DNA of 64,000 bases from UBA830 sp038146925 (GTDB lineage: Bacteria > Pseudomonadota > Alphaproteobacteria > MPNO01 > UBA830): the NCBI GenBank assembly GCA_038146925.1, contig JAYQSP010000011.1, forward strand, positions 1,054,001-1,118,000, read 5' to 3'. This document shows, in pieces, positions 23,997-33,679 of the stretch (its first letter is position 1; the number at the start of each line of letters is the position of its first letter). The notes beneath the pieces are model-generated. The model was not told the DNA's origin. It was given only the letters and a program-made list of their open reading frames with translations, and made no database searches. The position numbers were made by a program, and so were the translations under genes.

Positions 23997-25540
23997 AACG
24001 GCACGTCTCCCGCCGGCGGCGGCCCGCCGCCGGCATCCCGGGGATCACCGTAGTCGTCTTCGTCTTCCAGATTGTCGAACTTCGTCGCCTCGGGATAGAA
24101 TCGGAGATGGACCGTCCCGGTCGGCCCGTGGCGCTGCTTGGCGATGATCACCTCCGCGCGTCCCCGGACGGCGGTCATGGCTTCTTCCCACATCATGTAG
24201 CGTTCGTTCATCTTTTCCGTCGACTCGTCTGCACGGCGGGACGGTTCCGCGCGTTGCAGATAATATTCGTCTCGATAGATGAACATGACGACGTCCGCGT
24301 CCTGTTCGATCGTTCCTGACTCTCGGAGATCGGCGAGCTGCGGACGTTTGTCTTCGCGCTGCTCGACCGCGCGGCTGAGCTGCGAGAGAGCGATCACCGG
24401 TACTTCGAGTTCTTTGGCCAGGGTTTTGAGCCCTCGTGTGATCTCGGATATTTCCTGCACCCGGTTCTGATCCCGGCTCATGCCGCTGCCCTGCAGAAGC
24501 TGCAGATAGTCGACAACGATAAGGCCGAGACCGTGCTGACGTTTTAGCCGTCGCGCACGGGTCCGCAGCGCCGAGACGGACAGGGCAGGGGTGTCGTCGA
24601 TATAAAGCGGCGCTTTCTGCAACCGCTGGCTGGTCTGGACGAGCCGGTCGAATTCAGGCTGGTTCAGTTCGCCTTTGCGAATCTTGTCGGACGCGATCTG
24701 CGCGCCCTCCGCAAGGATACGGCTGGCCAGTTGCTCCGCCGACATTTCAAGCGAGAAGAACCCCACGACCGGATCGTCCACCGGCGTTTCGTTGCCGTCC
24801 TCGTCGACTGCGGTGTCAGTCAGGTTGGCGACGTTGAACGCGATGTTGGTGGCGAGCGCGGTCTTGCCCATGGCCGGACGACCGGCGAGGACGATGAGAT
24901 CGGATTTGTGCAATCCGCCGAGCAGGAGGTCGAGCTGGCGAAACTTGGTCGGGACGCCGCCCAGAGCGCCGTCGCGGTTGAAGGCGACGGCCGCCATATC
25001 GACGGCATCGCGGATCGATTCCGCGAAACTTTGAAAACCGCCTTCGTAATCGCCGCTGGTGGCAAGGTCGTAGAGATACTGTTCCGCGCCTTCGATCTGA
25101 CGCGTGGCGCTGTCGTCCGGATCGTGGGAGTAGGCATGGTTGACCACGTCGGTACCAAGGTCGATGAGCTGGCGCCGCAGAAACAAATCGTAGATCAGGC
25201 GTCCGTAGTCTTCGGCGTTGATAACCGCGAAGGTCGCGCCGGCAAGATCGGCAAGATATCTGTGTCCGCCGATTTCCTCGAATTCCGCCGTGTCGAAGAC
25301 GTGTTTCAGTGTCGTCGGATTGGCCTGTTGCCCGCGTTCCACCAGCTTTTTGACGGCATCGAAAATCCGCCCGTGCAGCGGATCGAAAAAGTGTTCCGGC
25401 CGCAGAAATTCCGACACCTTCTCGTAGGCCCGGTTGTTTTCCAGAATGGCGCCCAGAAGGCCCATTTCCGCTTCGGTATTGTTCGGCGGTTGCCGATAGC
25501 CCGGAATGTCGTCTTCCGGTTGCTGCAACGATGTTGCCAC
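23993..25540 (-). CDS. dnaB: Replicative DNA helicase DnaB
   Basis: 515 residues from a GTG (VATSLQQPED) with GGAGAAA eight bases before it; a longer frame from 25621 adds an Arg-rich stretch unlike the family. The N-terminal domain starts PPNNTEAEMGLLGAILENN; Walker A is GRPAMGKTAL, Walker B IVVDYLQLL, and the arginine-finger region is near the C-terminus. It is the ring helicase at the replication fork, loaded with DnaA and DnaC-like loaders. Its C-terminus is Gly/Pro-rich. Confidence 0.94.
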   Translation of the reverse strand: MATSLQQPEDDIPGYRQPPNNTEAEMGLLGAILENNRAYEKVSEFLRPEHFFDPLHGRIFDAVKKLVERGQQANPTTLKHVFDTAEFEEIGGHRYLADLAGATFAVINAEDYGRLIYDLFLRRQLIDLGTDVVNHAYSHDPDDSATRQIEGAEQYLYDLATSGDYEGGFQSFAESIRDAVDMAAVAFNRDGALGGVPTKFRQLDLLLGGLHKSDLIVLAGRPAMGKTALATNIAFNVANLTDTAVDEDGNETPVDDPVVGFFSLEMSAEQLASRILAEGAQIASDKIRKGELNQPEFDRLVQTSQRLQKAPLYIDDTPALSVSALRTRARRLKRQHGLGLIVVDYLQLLQGSGMSRDQNRVQEISEITRGLKTLAKELEVPVIALSQLSRAVEQREDKRPQLADLRESGTIEQDADVVMFIYRDEYYLQRAEPSRRADESTEKMNERYMMWEEAMTAVRGRAEVIIAKQRHGPTGTVHLRFYPEATKFDNLEDEDDYGDPRDAGGGPPPAGDVPF

Positions 25541-25822
25541 GTCGATTTCTCCGCTTCTGAATTCTGCGGACACTACAGCGGATTGCCGATTCGCCGCCGC
25601 CCGCCGGCGACTGATCCGCATAAATATCGGTGGACGGATGTCATTATTCTATCATTGGTGTGGAATGTGGGGACAATAAGGCCTGGGCTGGGGAAAACCG
25701 CGCAACTGACAGGTATTTGGCGCTTGATCCGAATCGGTTGTCGATTCGCCGCCGGCCCATCGCGCGATTAGTGCTATAAACGGCACCAGCAGGAATCAGT
25801 GCCCGTACCGGAGATCGCCATC

Positions 25823-26695
25823 ATGCGTATACGAAACTGCATGCCGCTTGCGCGCCTGTTGCGCGCCTGCCGTTTCATGAGCGTGTTCCGCGGATGGGAC
25901 AAACTGTTGCGCATTTGCTTTCACCCCGACCGTCAACCCGAAACGGTGCTGGAATTTCCCTTCGTCGGCGTCAGGTATCCCGGATCGACCGCCTATCTGG
26001 TCGACTGGAGCGCGTTTTTCTACGGCGCGTACGAGAAACAGTGGCTGGAGTTCTGTCTGTCTCACCTATCAAATCCGGGCGCCGCGCAGGTTCTGGATAT
26101 TGGCGGGAACGTGGGGCATCACGCGCTCTGGTTCGCCGCGCACGGATGCAAGGTCGACAGTTTCGAGCCGAATCCGGCGCTGTGGCCCGAGATCGAAACC
26201 AAGGCAGGCGTCAAAGGGCTCAAAGGGTCGATCACGCTGCACGGAACGGCCATGGGCGCGGTCGACGAGACGCGATCATTCAATCTGCCGTCAGGGACGA
26301 ACCAGGGAACCGGATCCTTCGAGCACGAGCCCTATAACTGGGACGGAGAGAAAGCCGAGATCCGCATCAGCGCCGCGTCGGATTACATCGCATCGCTGGG
26401 GATCGAGCGCGCCGATCTGGTAAAAATCGATGTCGAAGGCTTCGAGATCGACGTCATGGAGGGACTGAAAAAGTTTCTGGCGACGTCCCGGCCCGTGCTG
26501 TGGGTCGAAGTCAGCGCAGATGCACCGGGACGGCGCATCGATCTGCCCAAACTGAAATCATACCTGTCCGGAGAGTATCGGTATTTTCTGGCGCGGGCGG
26601 TTTCGCCCCTGCTGACGACGCAGAAGTTTGTCCAAACGGACAACATTCCGGACGGTCCGGCTGTGGACGTGATAGCGGTTCCGGTGACAGCCTGA
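25823..26695 (+). CDS. FkbM family methyltransferase
   Basis: 290 residues. The SAM-binding motif is VLDIGGNVGHHALWFA, followed by an acidic residue in FEPNPALW; LVKIDVEGFEIDVMEGL is the FkbM signature. These enzymes methylate hydroxyl groups, often on sugars or secondary metabolites, in the cytoplasm. The ATG at 25823 is chosen; a GTG at 25799 is possible. No operon partner is nearby, though surface-sugar genes lie elsewhere in the window. Confidence 0.82.
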   Translation: MRIRNCMPLARLLRACRFMSVFRGWDKLLRICFHPDRQPETVLEFPFVGVRYPGSTAYLVDWSAFFYGAYEKQWLEFCLSHLSNPGAAQVLDIGGNVGHHALWFAAHGCKVDSFEPNPALWPEIETKAGVKGLKGSITLHGTAMGAVDETRSFNLPSGTNQGTGSFEHEPYNWDGEKAEIRISAASDYIASLGIERADLVKIDVEGFEIDVMEGLKKFLATSRPVLWVEVSADAPGRRIDLPKLKSYLSGEYRYFLARAVSPLLTTQKFVQTDNIPDGPAVDVIAVPVTA

Positions 26696-26696
26696 G

Positions 26697-27950
26697 TCAG
26701 GCGGCTTTTTCGCGCGCGCCGGTTTTGTCCTTGTTCGCCTGGGCCCTTTCCCATTCGAACATGTAGTCGCGGGTCAGCGGCACGGTTTCGAGAGACTTGC
26801 TGAGCTGTATCTGAAACACCATCAGATTTTCGTAGCGGAAACCCATCTCGCAGATGACGAGATAAAGATCCCACATACGGCAAAAACGTTCGTCGTAAAT
26901 CGCGGCGACTTCGTCGCGTCTCGCTTCGAACGCTTCGCGCCAGTGGCGCAGGGTTTCGGCGTAGTGCAGCCGCAGGATTTCAATATCGGTGCAAATCAGG
27001 CCCGACTGTTCAACCACCGGCGTTATCTCGGACAGGGCAGGGACGTCCGCGCCCGGGAAAATGTACTTCCGGATAAAGGGATTGATCGCCGAGGGGGTGT
27101 CCAGGCGGCCAATGGAATGGATGACGGCGACACCGTCGTCGGTTAGTAATTCGCGCAGTTTCGAAAAGAATTCGGCATAGTTCTTCTTGCCGACATGTTC
27201 GAACATTCCGACCGACACGATCCGGTCGAACTTGTCGGGAAGATCGCGGTAATCCTGCAGATGAAATCCGACGCGGTCCTGCAGGCCCGCCGCGCGGGCG
27301 CGTTCGTTTGACACCTTGTGCTGTTCGGTGGAGAGCGTGACACCGGTTACGCTGCCCCCCGAAACGTCCGCCAGATACATTCCCAGTCCGCCCCAGCCGG
27401 AACCGATGTCCAGGATATTCAGGCCGGTATCGTCGAGCAGCAGTTTGGACGCAAGATGACGTTTTTTGTTGAGTTGGGCGGTTTCGAGATTCTCGTCCGG
27501 ATGCGTGTAGTAGGCGCAGGAATACTGCCGGTCACGGTCGAGAAAAAGATCGTAAAGCTCGTCCGACAGGTCGTAGTGATGTGCGACGTTCTTTTGCGCC
27601 ACGCCAATCGGATTGTACTGTTTCAGTTTTTTGCTGCCGATGCCGATTGCCTGCAGAACGCTGAGCAGCGGGTAGGATTCAACTCCGGAATAATTCTGTG
27701 CGGCCAGCTCTATGAAATCGAACAACGTGCCGTCTTCGATCACGAGATCGCCGTCCATATAGGCTTCCGGAACGCTCAGCCCCGGGTTGATCGCGAGCGT
27801 GTACTGGAGACTGGCTTTGGTGAGCCTTATCGTACAACGGGGCGGCGAGCCGTCGCCGTAGACGCGTTCGACGCCCTTGTGATCGATTACCCGCAACGCC
27901 CCCTGCCGGAAAGCGTATTTAATTATCGACGTAAACAGCATGACACCCAT
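26697..27950 (-). CDS. cfa: Cyclopropane-fatty-acyl-phospholipid synthase
   Basis: About 417 residues. The enzyme adds a methylene from SAM across double bonds of membrane phospholipid acyl chains. Family blocks are YDLSDELYDLFLDRDRQYSC, AYYTHPDENLETAQ, and the SAM site NILDIGSGWGGLGMYL, with the C-terminal FQIQLSKSLETVPLTRDY. The frame is open to 27992; starts at 27950 (MGVMLFTS) or 27941 (MLFTSIIK) fit the family better. Tail-to-tail with the FkbM gene, one base apart. Confidence 0.9.
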   Translation of the reverse strand: MGVMLFTSIIKYAFRQGALRVIDHKGVERVYGDGSPPRCTIRLTKASLQYTLAINPGLSVPEAYMDGDLVIEDGTLFDFIELAAQNYSGVESYPLLSVLQAIGIGSKKLKQYNPIGVAQKNVAHHYDLSDELYDLFLDRDRQYSCAYYTHPDENLETAQLNKKRHLASKLLLDDTGLNILDIGSGWGGLGMYLADVSGGSVTGVTLSTEQHKVSNERARAAGLQDRVGFHLQDYRDLPDKFDRIVSVGMFEHVGKKNYAEFFSKLRELLTDDGVAVIHSIGRLDTPSAINPFIRKYIFPGADVPALSEITPVVEQSGLICTDIEILRLHYAETLRHWREAFEARRDEVAAIYDERFCRMWDLYLVICEMGFRYENLMVFQIQLSKSLETVPLTRDYMFEWERAQANKDKTGAREKAA

Positions 27951-28450
27951 CCCATGCTGGCCCGCGGCAGGCTGCCCTTTCCGCGGGCGCATCCATTATT
28001 GATGTGAGCAAGAATAGATCATGTTTGCGCTTTTTGACAAACCCGTTCCCAGTGTTGGCCAAAGTCACAAGCTGGTCACCGATGTCGCGGTGCCGTAGAC
28101 GAAGTGCGAATGCAATGATGAGGCAGCGTACGGGACTACAGACCGAGTACTCCGGGCTGTCCCTTCTTTATGGTTAATGAAAGATTACCCTTCCTTTTGC
28201 CCCGCTCTTGGTTATGCGGCGAGGGTAAATACCTGTTACTGCTTAAATTTTTTGTGTTGTCCGGCAATACTGGTGCATTCAGCCATACACATGGCCGGTT
28301 TCTTTCCCTGTTTTCTGGGGTGTGCGCAACATATTGAAACAAAACAGGAAATCAGGACGTCAAAATCAGCGGGCCGATAAAAGGGATTTCTTTCCCCAAA
28401 CTTATCCACAGGCAGAAACATGAAAAATTTCAATGGATTAAGAGGGTGTC
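27951..28450. other. AT-rich intergenic with one DnaA box
   Basis: No frame with coding character. A perfect DnaA-box sequence TTATCCACA is at 28402-28410 and the DNA around 28180-28400 is AT-rich, but only one box is seen, so an origin is not supported. Promoters for cfa (minus) should lie here. Confidence 0.4.
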
Positions 28451-29880
28451 TCAATCCCGGCCGTAAACATCCTCGAAACGTTCGATATCGTCTTCGCCGA
28501 GATAGCTGCCCGACTGAACCTCGATCAGGTTCAGGGGAACTTTGCCGGGATTGACCAGTTGGTGGATCGCCATGGGCGGCAGGTACACCGACTCGTTCTC
28601 ATGCAGGATGAACGTGTCGTCGTCCTTGGTGACTTCCGCGACACCGTTGACGACGACCCAGTTCTCGGCTTGTGGTGATGGCGTTGAAGCGACAGCGCCG
28701 CACCGGCGTTAACCGTGATCCGTTTTACCTGAAACCGGTCGCCCTCGTGAACGGTCTGGTAGAAACCCCAGGGACGATAGACACGCGGGTGCAGCGAGGA
28801 TTCGTCGCGCCGTTCGGCCTTGAGCTTGTCGATAACGGTTTTTACGTCCTGCGTCCTGTCGAGCGGCAGAACCAGCACGGCATCCATGGTTGCGATGACG
28901 GCCAGACCTTCGACTCCCAGAACTGTGACCAGCGGCCCGTCCGATGAAATGAACGACGACCTTGAATCGATGGCCAGCGCGTCGCCCTTGATCACGTTGC
29001 CGCTGGCATCCTTGTCGCCGATCTCCCAGAGCGAAGCCCAGGAACCGACGTCGTTCCAGCCGATATCGGCCGGCACGACGGCTGCTCTGGAGGTGTGTTC
29101 CATGACCGCGTAATCGATCGATTCCGCCGGCAGCGCGGTGAACGGTTCGGCGGCCAGGCGCAGGAAATCCAGATCGCGCTCCGCGCCGTCGATTGCTGCT
29201 TCCACGCCTTTTCTTATTTCGGGCTCGAACGCATCGCATTCGGCGAGAAAGGCGCCGGCGGAAAACAGGAACATTCCGCTGTTCCAGTAGTATCCGCCGT
29301 TTTTCAGGTAGCCTTCCGCTGTCGGGAGATCGGGCTTCTCGACGAAATTCTCGACGGAAAGACATCCTTCGCGCGTGCGGAGCCGGTCGCCGCCGGCGAT
29401 ATAACCATAGCCGGTTTCGGGACGGGTCGGTTTGATGCCGAAGGTGACCAGCGCGCCGTCCGCGGCCGCTTCGGCGGCCGTCTTGATGGCGCTGCGAAAC
29501 ATCACCTCGTCTTCAATAATGTGATCCGACGGCAGGACGAGCATCAGCGCATTCTTGTCCTCTGCGCTCAGAATGTTTGCGGCGGCGGCGACGGCGGGGG
29601 CAGTGTTCCGGGCGACCGGTTCCAGAACGATGTCGCGCGGCTGGATGCCGATTTCGCGAAGCTGCTCGGCAACGAGAAACCGGTGTTCCTCGTTACAGAT
29701 CATGAGGGGCGGGGCAAAAATACCGGCGTCGGATACGCGACGAGCCGTTTCCTGCAGCAGGCTCTGATCGGAAACAAGTTTGAGAAACTGCTTGGGATAG
29801 GAAGTGCGCGATTAGGGCCACAGGCGCGTGCCGGATCCTCCTGACAGGATGACCGGATGGATTTTTGCCGCCATGATCAT
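28451..29880 (-). pseudogene. manC: Mannose-1-P guanylyltransferase/mannose-6-P isomerase, broken twice
   Basis: With two repairs the gene encodes about 476 residues, the full length of the bifunctional ManC/AlgA enzyme that makes GDP-mannose for surface polysaccharides. The N-terminal pyrophosphorylase motif GGSGTRLWP is followed by an in-frame TAA at 29812-29814, then SRTSYPKQFLKLVS. Later SRAAVVPADIGWNDVGSWAS is intact. In the cupin-like C-terminus LSLQRHHH the frame shifts near 28669-28672, where one base is missing; the other frame continues AENWVVVNGVAEVTKDDD to ERFEDVYGRD. Either a true pseudogene or consensus errors; both breaks lie at otherwise highly conserved sites. Confidence 0.85.
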
Positions 29881-29959
29881 TACTCGGTTTTACGCGGGAA
29901 CACTCTTGCTAGCCCATACCGGTCCCGTTGCCAACGATTTGTCGCGAGGGAAAGTTAAG

Positions 29960-30853
29960 TCAGGCGACCGATTTTATGACTATCCACGCCATCGAAACGC
30001 CGATGATACCGAACAGAATCGCGATCGCCTTTTCGAGTTTTCGCTGTGCAATCCGTCCCTGCAGAAGCGGTCCGATCTGCCCGCCGATGATGACTGCGGG
30101 AATGGTGTAGCAGACCAGGTTCCACGGTACCGCGCTCAGCCCCCCCGCCTCGATCAGCGCGGCGATCTGCGTAAACGAAGCAGAGGCGATGGTGACGATG
30201 ACGGTGAGCACCGATGTCGCCGCCGCGACGGCGACCGGTACATGATTGCGTTTAACGAGCTGCGGCAGGATGACTTCCCCGACGCCGACGCCCAGGAAGC
30301 CTGTCAGGAACGACCCGATGCTCGTGAAAAACCCGCCGATGATGCCCTGGCGTGGCTTGCGGAACCGGTAGGTGGTACCGTCGCGGCCCGTAATTTCGCG
30401 GATTTCGGCATCTGCGTTGACGGCATCGTTGTCAGCGGCATCGGCCAGCACGTTGCGCGGAGGCGTGTGACGCAGGATGACCGGGCACAGGATGAGCATC
30501 AAAAGCGCATAGGCCCCTTTGAGAAGGACCTCCTGTTCCTGAAGAAAACCGAATAACAGCGCGCCGACGATCGCAACCGGGATGGACACGCATATAAACG
30601 GCACGGCGCTTCTAAAGTCGATCAGCCGTTTTCGGTAGTAGCCGATGAAGCCGGACGAAAACCCGAATACTTCCGTCATCAGCGCCGATCCGATCGCGGC
30701 CGACGTGGCAAGCGGATATTCCGGGCCGAGCAGCGGGAAGATGATGACGAATATCGGGATGAACAACGCGGCGCCGCCGATACCGCTCAGCATTGCGCAC
30801 GTCGCGACGCACATGGCGACGGGGAACATAAACCAGTACTGGGTCCAATCCAT
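29960..30853 (-). CDS. TauE/SafE family permease
   Basis: 297 residues with about eight hydrophobic segments in two halves, including IGGAALFIPIFVIIFPLLGP and the second-half counterpart FLGVGVGEVILPQLVKR. Family members export sulfite, sulfoacetate or related organosulfonates, or take up such anions. The cytoplasmic middle region (NVLADAADNDAVNADAE) is an acidic insert. No sulfur-metabolism gene is adjacent, so the substrate is open. Confidence 0.82.
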   Translation of the reverse strand: MDWTQYWFMFPVAMCVATCAMLSGIGGAALFIPIFVIIFPLLGPEYPLATSAAIGSALMTEVFGFSSGFIGYYRKRLIDFRSAVPFICVSIPVAIVGALLFGFLQEQEVLLKGAYALLMLILCPVILRHTPPRNVLADAADNDAVNADAEIREITGRDGTTYRFRKPRQGIIGGFFTSIGSFLTGFLGVGVGEVILPQLVKRNHVPVAVAAATSVLTVIVTIASASFTQIAALIEAGGLSAVPWNLVCYTIPAVIIGGQIGPLLQGRIAQRKLEKAIAILFGIIGVSMAWIVIKSVA

Positions 30854-30927
30854 TGTCTGTCCGGACGAGTAATGAAAATTTCCGCGGAACCGCAGACGAA
30901 ATCAGGATAGACGAAAAATTTTGGGTG

Positions 30928-30943
30928 GCCATCAATTGATGGC
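30928..30943. promoter_or_regulatory. 16-bp perfect palindrome
   Basis: GCCATCAATTGATGGC is a perfect palindrome between the TauE permease (minus) and the lipoprotein gene (plus). It could be an operator for either. No regulator gene is adjacent. Confidence 0.35.
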
Positions 30944-31112
30944 GTTCGACCGGAGATTATTTACTTTTGTTGCGGCGACAAAGATTCGAGAAGTTTTAAG
31001 TTATTCTCGGTTACAAAGTCTGGCATTGACGTTGATTTTAAGGTAAGGCTCACCGCGTTAGTCCGGGAATTGGCTGTCAGTACTACACTGAGTACCCCTA
31101 GGAGGTAAAAAA

Positions 31113-31382
31113 ATGAAGTTTCTCAAATACGCAACCATCGCCGCCGTGCCGCTTCTGTTTGCTGCAGGTTGTGAAACAACTGCGACCACTCAGTCCCAGA
31201 TCGATCAGGCGAATTCAAACGCGAACGATGCCAAGGCTGCAGCGATGAAGGCTTCGGCTGATGCTCAGGCCGCTGCGACGGCCGCGCGCGCTGCCGCCGA
31301 CGCCGCCAACCGCGCCGCAGCGGAAGCAAAAGCCGCTAGCGACAAGGCTGATCGGATCTTCCAGAAAAACCTGCGGAAATAA
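31113..31382 (+). CDS. Lpp-like alanine-zipper lipoprotein
   Basis: 89 residues. The signal peptide ends LLFAAGC, Cys at residue 20, an atypical lipobox. The mature part has Ala spaced every three or four residues (ANRAAAEAKAASDKADRIFQ) and ends in Lys, as in the murein lipoprotein Lpp/OprI family, in which a helical trimer is fixed to the outer membrane by lipid and to peptidoglycan through the C-terminal Lys. An excellent ribosome site, AGGAGGT, lies 7 bases before the ATG, fitting high expression. An L,D-transpeptidase, the enzyme type that makes this link, is convergent next door. Confidence 0.75.
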   Translation: MKFLKYATIAAVPLLFAAGCETTATTQSQIDQANSNANDAKAAAMKASADAQAAATAARAAADAANRAAAEAKAASDKADRIFQKNLRK

Positions 31383-31387
31383 CTTTC

Positions 31388-32377
31388 CTAAAGGTCTATC
31401 GGTATCGGCGCCTCTGATACTTTCGGGGGCGCCGTTGTTTTTTCTGTAAGGATCTGGACCGGCGTCCCACGCCTTTCCATTGCTGCGGTTCTGGCTTTAT
31501 CCCAGTCGATACGGTCTGCGGCGTCACCCGCAGCTTTCACCAGACGAAATTCGAATTCCGGCGGTTTCGCCGGCGACACTTTCCCGGTCTGTTCGACTTC
31601 GTCGGACTGTTTCTGACTCGGGTGAACTTCCAGCCATAATTCGTCCTCAATGCGCGCGACCTTCATCGCCTGGTCGATGACGGTTACGGGAGTGCCGATT
31701 TTGATGCTGTCGTACAGGCGCTCGATGTCTTCCGGGTAAAGTCGCACGCAGCCGTGGCTGACACGCCGGCCGACGCCGTAAGGCTTGTTGGTGCCGTGGA
31801 AGAGATAGGCGGGCCAGCCAAGATAGATTGCGCGCGTTCCCAATGGATTATTCGGGCCGGGACGCACGATCGCCGGCAGTTCCGGCTGATCCTCGCGAAC
31901 GGATCTGGGGACGTACCATGTCGGATTTTTCTTTTTTCGCACGACCTTGGTGCTGCCCTTCGGGGTATCCCAGCCTTCGTTGCCGATTCCCAGGGGAACG
32001 GATTCAACGGAGACGCCGTCGGGCCGGAAAAGGTACATACGCTGATCGGCGAGGTTGATCAGAATTCCCTGGCGCGGCCCTTCGGGAAGCAGATGGGCGG
32101 TAGGAAGAACGATTTCCTTGCCGGAGCCGGGCACCCAGGGGTCGACCCCCGGGTTCGCCGCGACGATCTCGGTGTAACCCAGCCCGTGCTTGCGGGCCAG
32201 ATCGACCAGGGAATCCTCGTAACGTGTGGTGTACGTCTGCTGTGTGCCGATGATCGCCGGATATTTCGCGGCACTTTTCGCGGCCACCGCGTTGGCGCGG
32301 GGAACCGCCGGTAAAAGGGCGAGCGCCCCGGCCGACGCCACGAGATGGCAGAAACTTCGGCGGTTCAGTGCGGTCAT
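31388..32377 (-). CDS. L,D-transpeptidase (YkuD) with LysM-like part
   Basis: 329 residues from ATG at 32377; a GTG at 32404 adds nine. The signal peptide (LNRRSFCHLVASAGALALLP) has a twin-arginine look, so Tat export is possible. A LysM-like region (YTTRYEDSLVDLARKHGLGY then TEIVAANPGVDPW) precedes the YkuD domain, with catalytic Cys in VSHGCVRLY and His in LFHGTNKP. It forms 3-3 crosslinks or attaches lipoprotein to peptidoglycan. The next-door Lpp-like gene makes lipoprotein attachment plausible. Confidence 0.9.
   Translation of the reverse strand: MTALNRRSFCHLVASAGALALLPAVPRANAVAAKSAAKYPAIIGTQQTYTTRYEDSLVDLARKHGLGYTEIVAANPGVDPWVPGSGKEIVLPTAHLLPEGPRQGILINLADQRMYLFRPDGVSVESVPLGIGNEGWDTPKGSTKVVRKKKNPTWYVPRSVREDQPELPAIVRPGPNNPLGTRAIYLGWPAYLFHGTNKPYGVGRRVSHGCVRLYPEDIERLYDSIKIGTPVTVIDQAMKVARIEDELWLEVHPSQKQSDEVEQTGKVSPAKPPEFEFRLVKAAGDAADRIDWDKARTAAMERRGTPVQILTEKTTAPPKVSEAPIPIDL
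31406..31444 (+). terminator. Rho-independent terminator of the lipoprotein gene
   Basis: CGGCGCC and GGCGCCG form a 7-bp stem, followed by TTGTTTTTT. It lies inside the 3' end of the convergent transpeptidase coding sequence. Confidence 0.65.
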
Positions 32378-32468
32378 CGGTTTCGGTCCTGCATGATCAC
32401 TCACATATGGCCCCGATTAGGCGTTTGCAATGGTTAACGCTTCGATAAACGAACGGCTAAACACAAAT

Positions 32469-32960
32469 TTATGACGCCGAGTCCGTAATCTCCACGCCTT
32501 CGGGCAGATGACTGCCGCGACCGTACCGCCCCACGACCTCGCCGGTGGCGAGCAGGTTGCCGTCGCCATCGGTTCCATCGCAGGACGACACGAAAATCGT
32601 TCTACCCGCTTTGCGAACTCTGGCGCTGGCGATCAGCACGCCGTTCGAGATGTTTCCCACGAGGTTCACGTTCAGAGACACGGTCATGGCCTGCCGTGTT
32701 CGCCCCGGTTCGGCGCAGAAGATACCTGCGTGGGCGCCTGCGGTGTCTATCAAGGCAGCCATGACGCCGCCGTGGAAGACGTCGATACCGTTTCGCACTT
32801 TGTCCGACACTTCCATTTCGATTGTCACGTGATCCGGTCCCCAGGCGGTCATTCGCCCGTCCAGCGTGTTCATCAGGCCTTTAAAGATTTTCAGCGGTCG
32901 TCCCGCATCGTCGGTAAGCGGCATCCGGGATAATCCAATTTGTTCCAAGGCGCGTACCAC
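32469..32960 (-). CDS. PaaI-like hotdog thioesterase
   Basis: 163 residues. The block GIDVFHGGVMAALIDTAGAH matches the hotdog PaaI thioesterase motif, in which HGG and the following Asp form the active site for acyl-CoA hydrolysis. The start is a GTG with a weak ribosome site; an ATG at 32924 (MPLTDDAGRP) may be used. It could recycle CoA esters from the catabolic genes that follow, but adjacency to ubiX is divergent. Confidence 0.78.
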   Translation of the reverse strand: MVRALEQIGLSRMPLTDDAGRPLKIFKGLMNTLDGRMTAWGPDHVTIEMEVSDKVRNGIDVFHGGVMAALIDTAGAHAGIFCAEPGRTRQAMTVSLNVNLVGNISNGVLIASARVRKAGRTIFVSSCDGTDGDGNLLATGEVVGRYGRGSHLPEGVEITDSAS

Positions 32961-33063
32961 TTAAAGCAAACAACCTTTGAATCAAAAGCTTAACGCCAAT
33001 TCTGTCGACAGCACGACGAAATCGTCTATAGTTGCACCACCTAATCTTTCCAGGGATTTTTTC

Positions 33064-33672
33064 ATGAAACGAGTAATTGTCGGCATCACCGGCGCGACGG
33101 GCACGATCTACGGCGTGCGCCTTATGGAACTGATGCGTACCGATCCCGAGATCGAAATTCATCTGGTGATGAGCCGCTCGGCCAAGCTAACGCTCAAGAT
33201 GGAGCACGAACTTGAGCTCGATTACATCAACGATCTCGCGCACGAAGTTCACGAACCCGGCAATATCGGCGCCTCGATTTCGTCGGGCTCGTTTCACTCC
33301 GAAGGCATGATCGTCGCGCCGTGTTCGATTAAGACCATGTCGAATATCGCGATGGGCAATACCGGCGATCTGATCAGCCGTGCCGCCGACGTCATCCTGA
33401 AAGAACGGCGCAAATTGGTTGTGGCCATTCGCGAAACTCCGCTTCATATCGGACATCTCGAGAATCTCACCAAACTGGCGCGGATCGGCGCGGTGATTTT
33501 CCCGCCGGTGCCGGCATTCTACAACCGGCCCAGTTCGTTGCAGGATATCGTGGATCAGTCCTGCATGCGGATGCTGGACCAGTTGCACGTGCATATCGAA
33601 TCCGCGCCCCGTTGGGGCGAAGAGGGCGGTGTGCCTGCGGTTGGTCAGAAAATCGACGGCGGGAAAGCCTGA
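33064..33672 (+). CDS. ubiX: Flavin prenyltransferase UbiX
   Basis: 202 residues. It attaches dimethylallyl phosphate to FMN to give prenylated FMN, the cofactor of UbiD decarboxylases. MKRVIVGITGATGTIYGVRL carries the FMN-binding GxTGA motif, and IVAPCSIKTMSNIAMGNTGD, LVVAIRETPLHIGHLENLTK and FPPVPAFYNRPSS are family signatures. Start is ATG at 33064. Two UbiD genes lie 13 and 23 kb away in the window, and both would need its product. Confidence 0.94.
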   Translation: MKRVIVGITGATGTIYGVRLMELMRTDPEIEIHLVMSRSAKLTLKMEHELELDYINDLAHEVHEPGNIGASISSGSFHSEGMIVAPCSIKTMSNIAMGNTGDLISRAADVILKERRKLVVAIRETPLHIGHLENLTKLARIGAVIFPPVPAFYNRPSSLQDIVDQSCMRMLDQLHVHIESAPRWGEEGGVPAVGQKIDGGKA

Positions 33673-33679
33673 AACGGTT

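Noticed and set aside
28402..28410. DnaA box as part of an origin
   Set aside because: Only one perfect box and no cluster, no dnaA/dnaN or parAB genes near.
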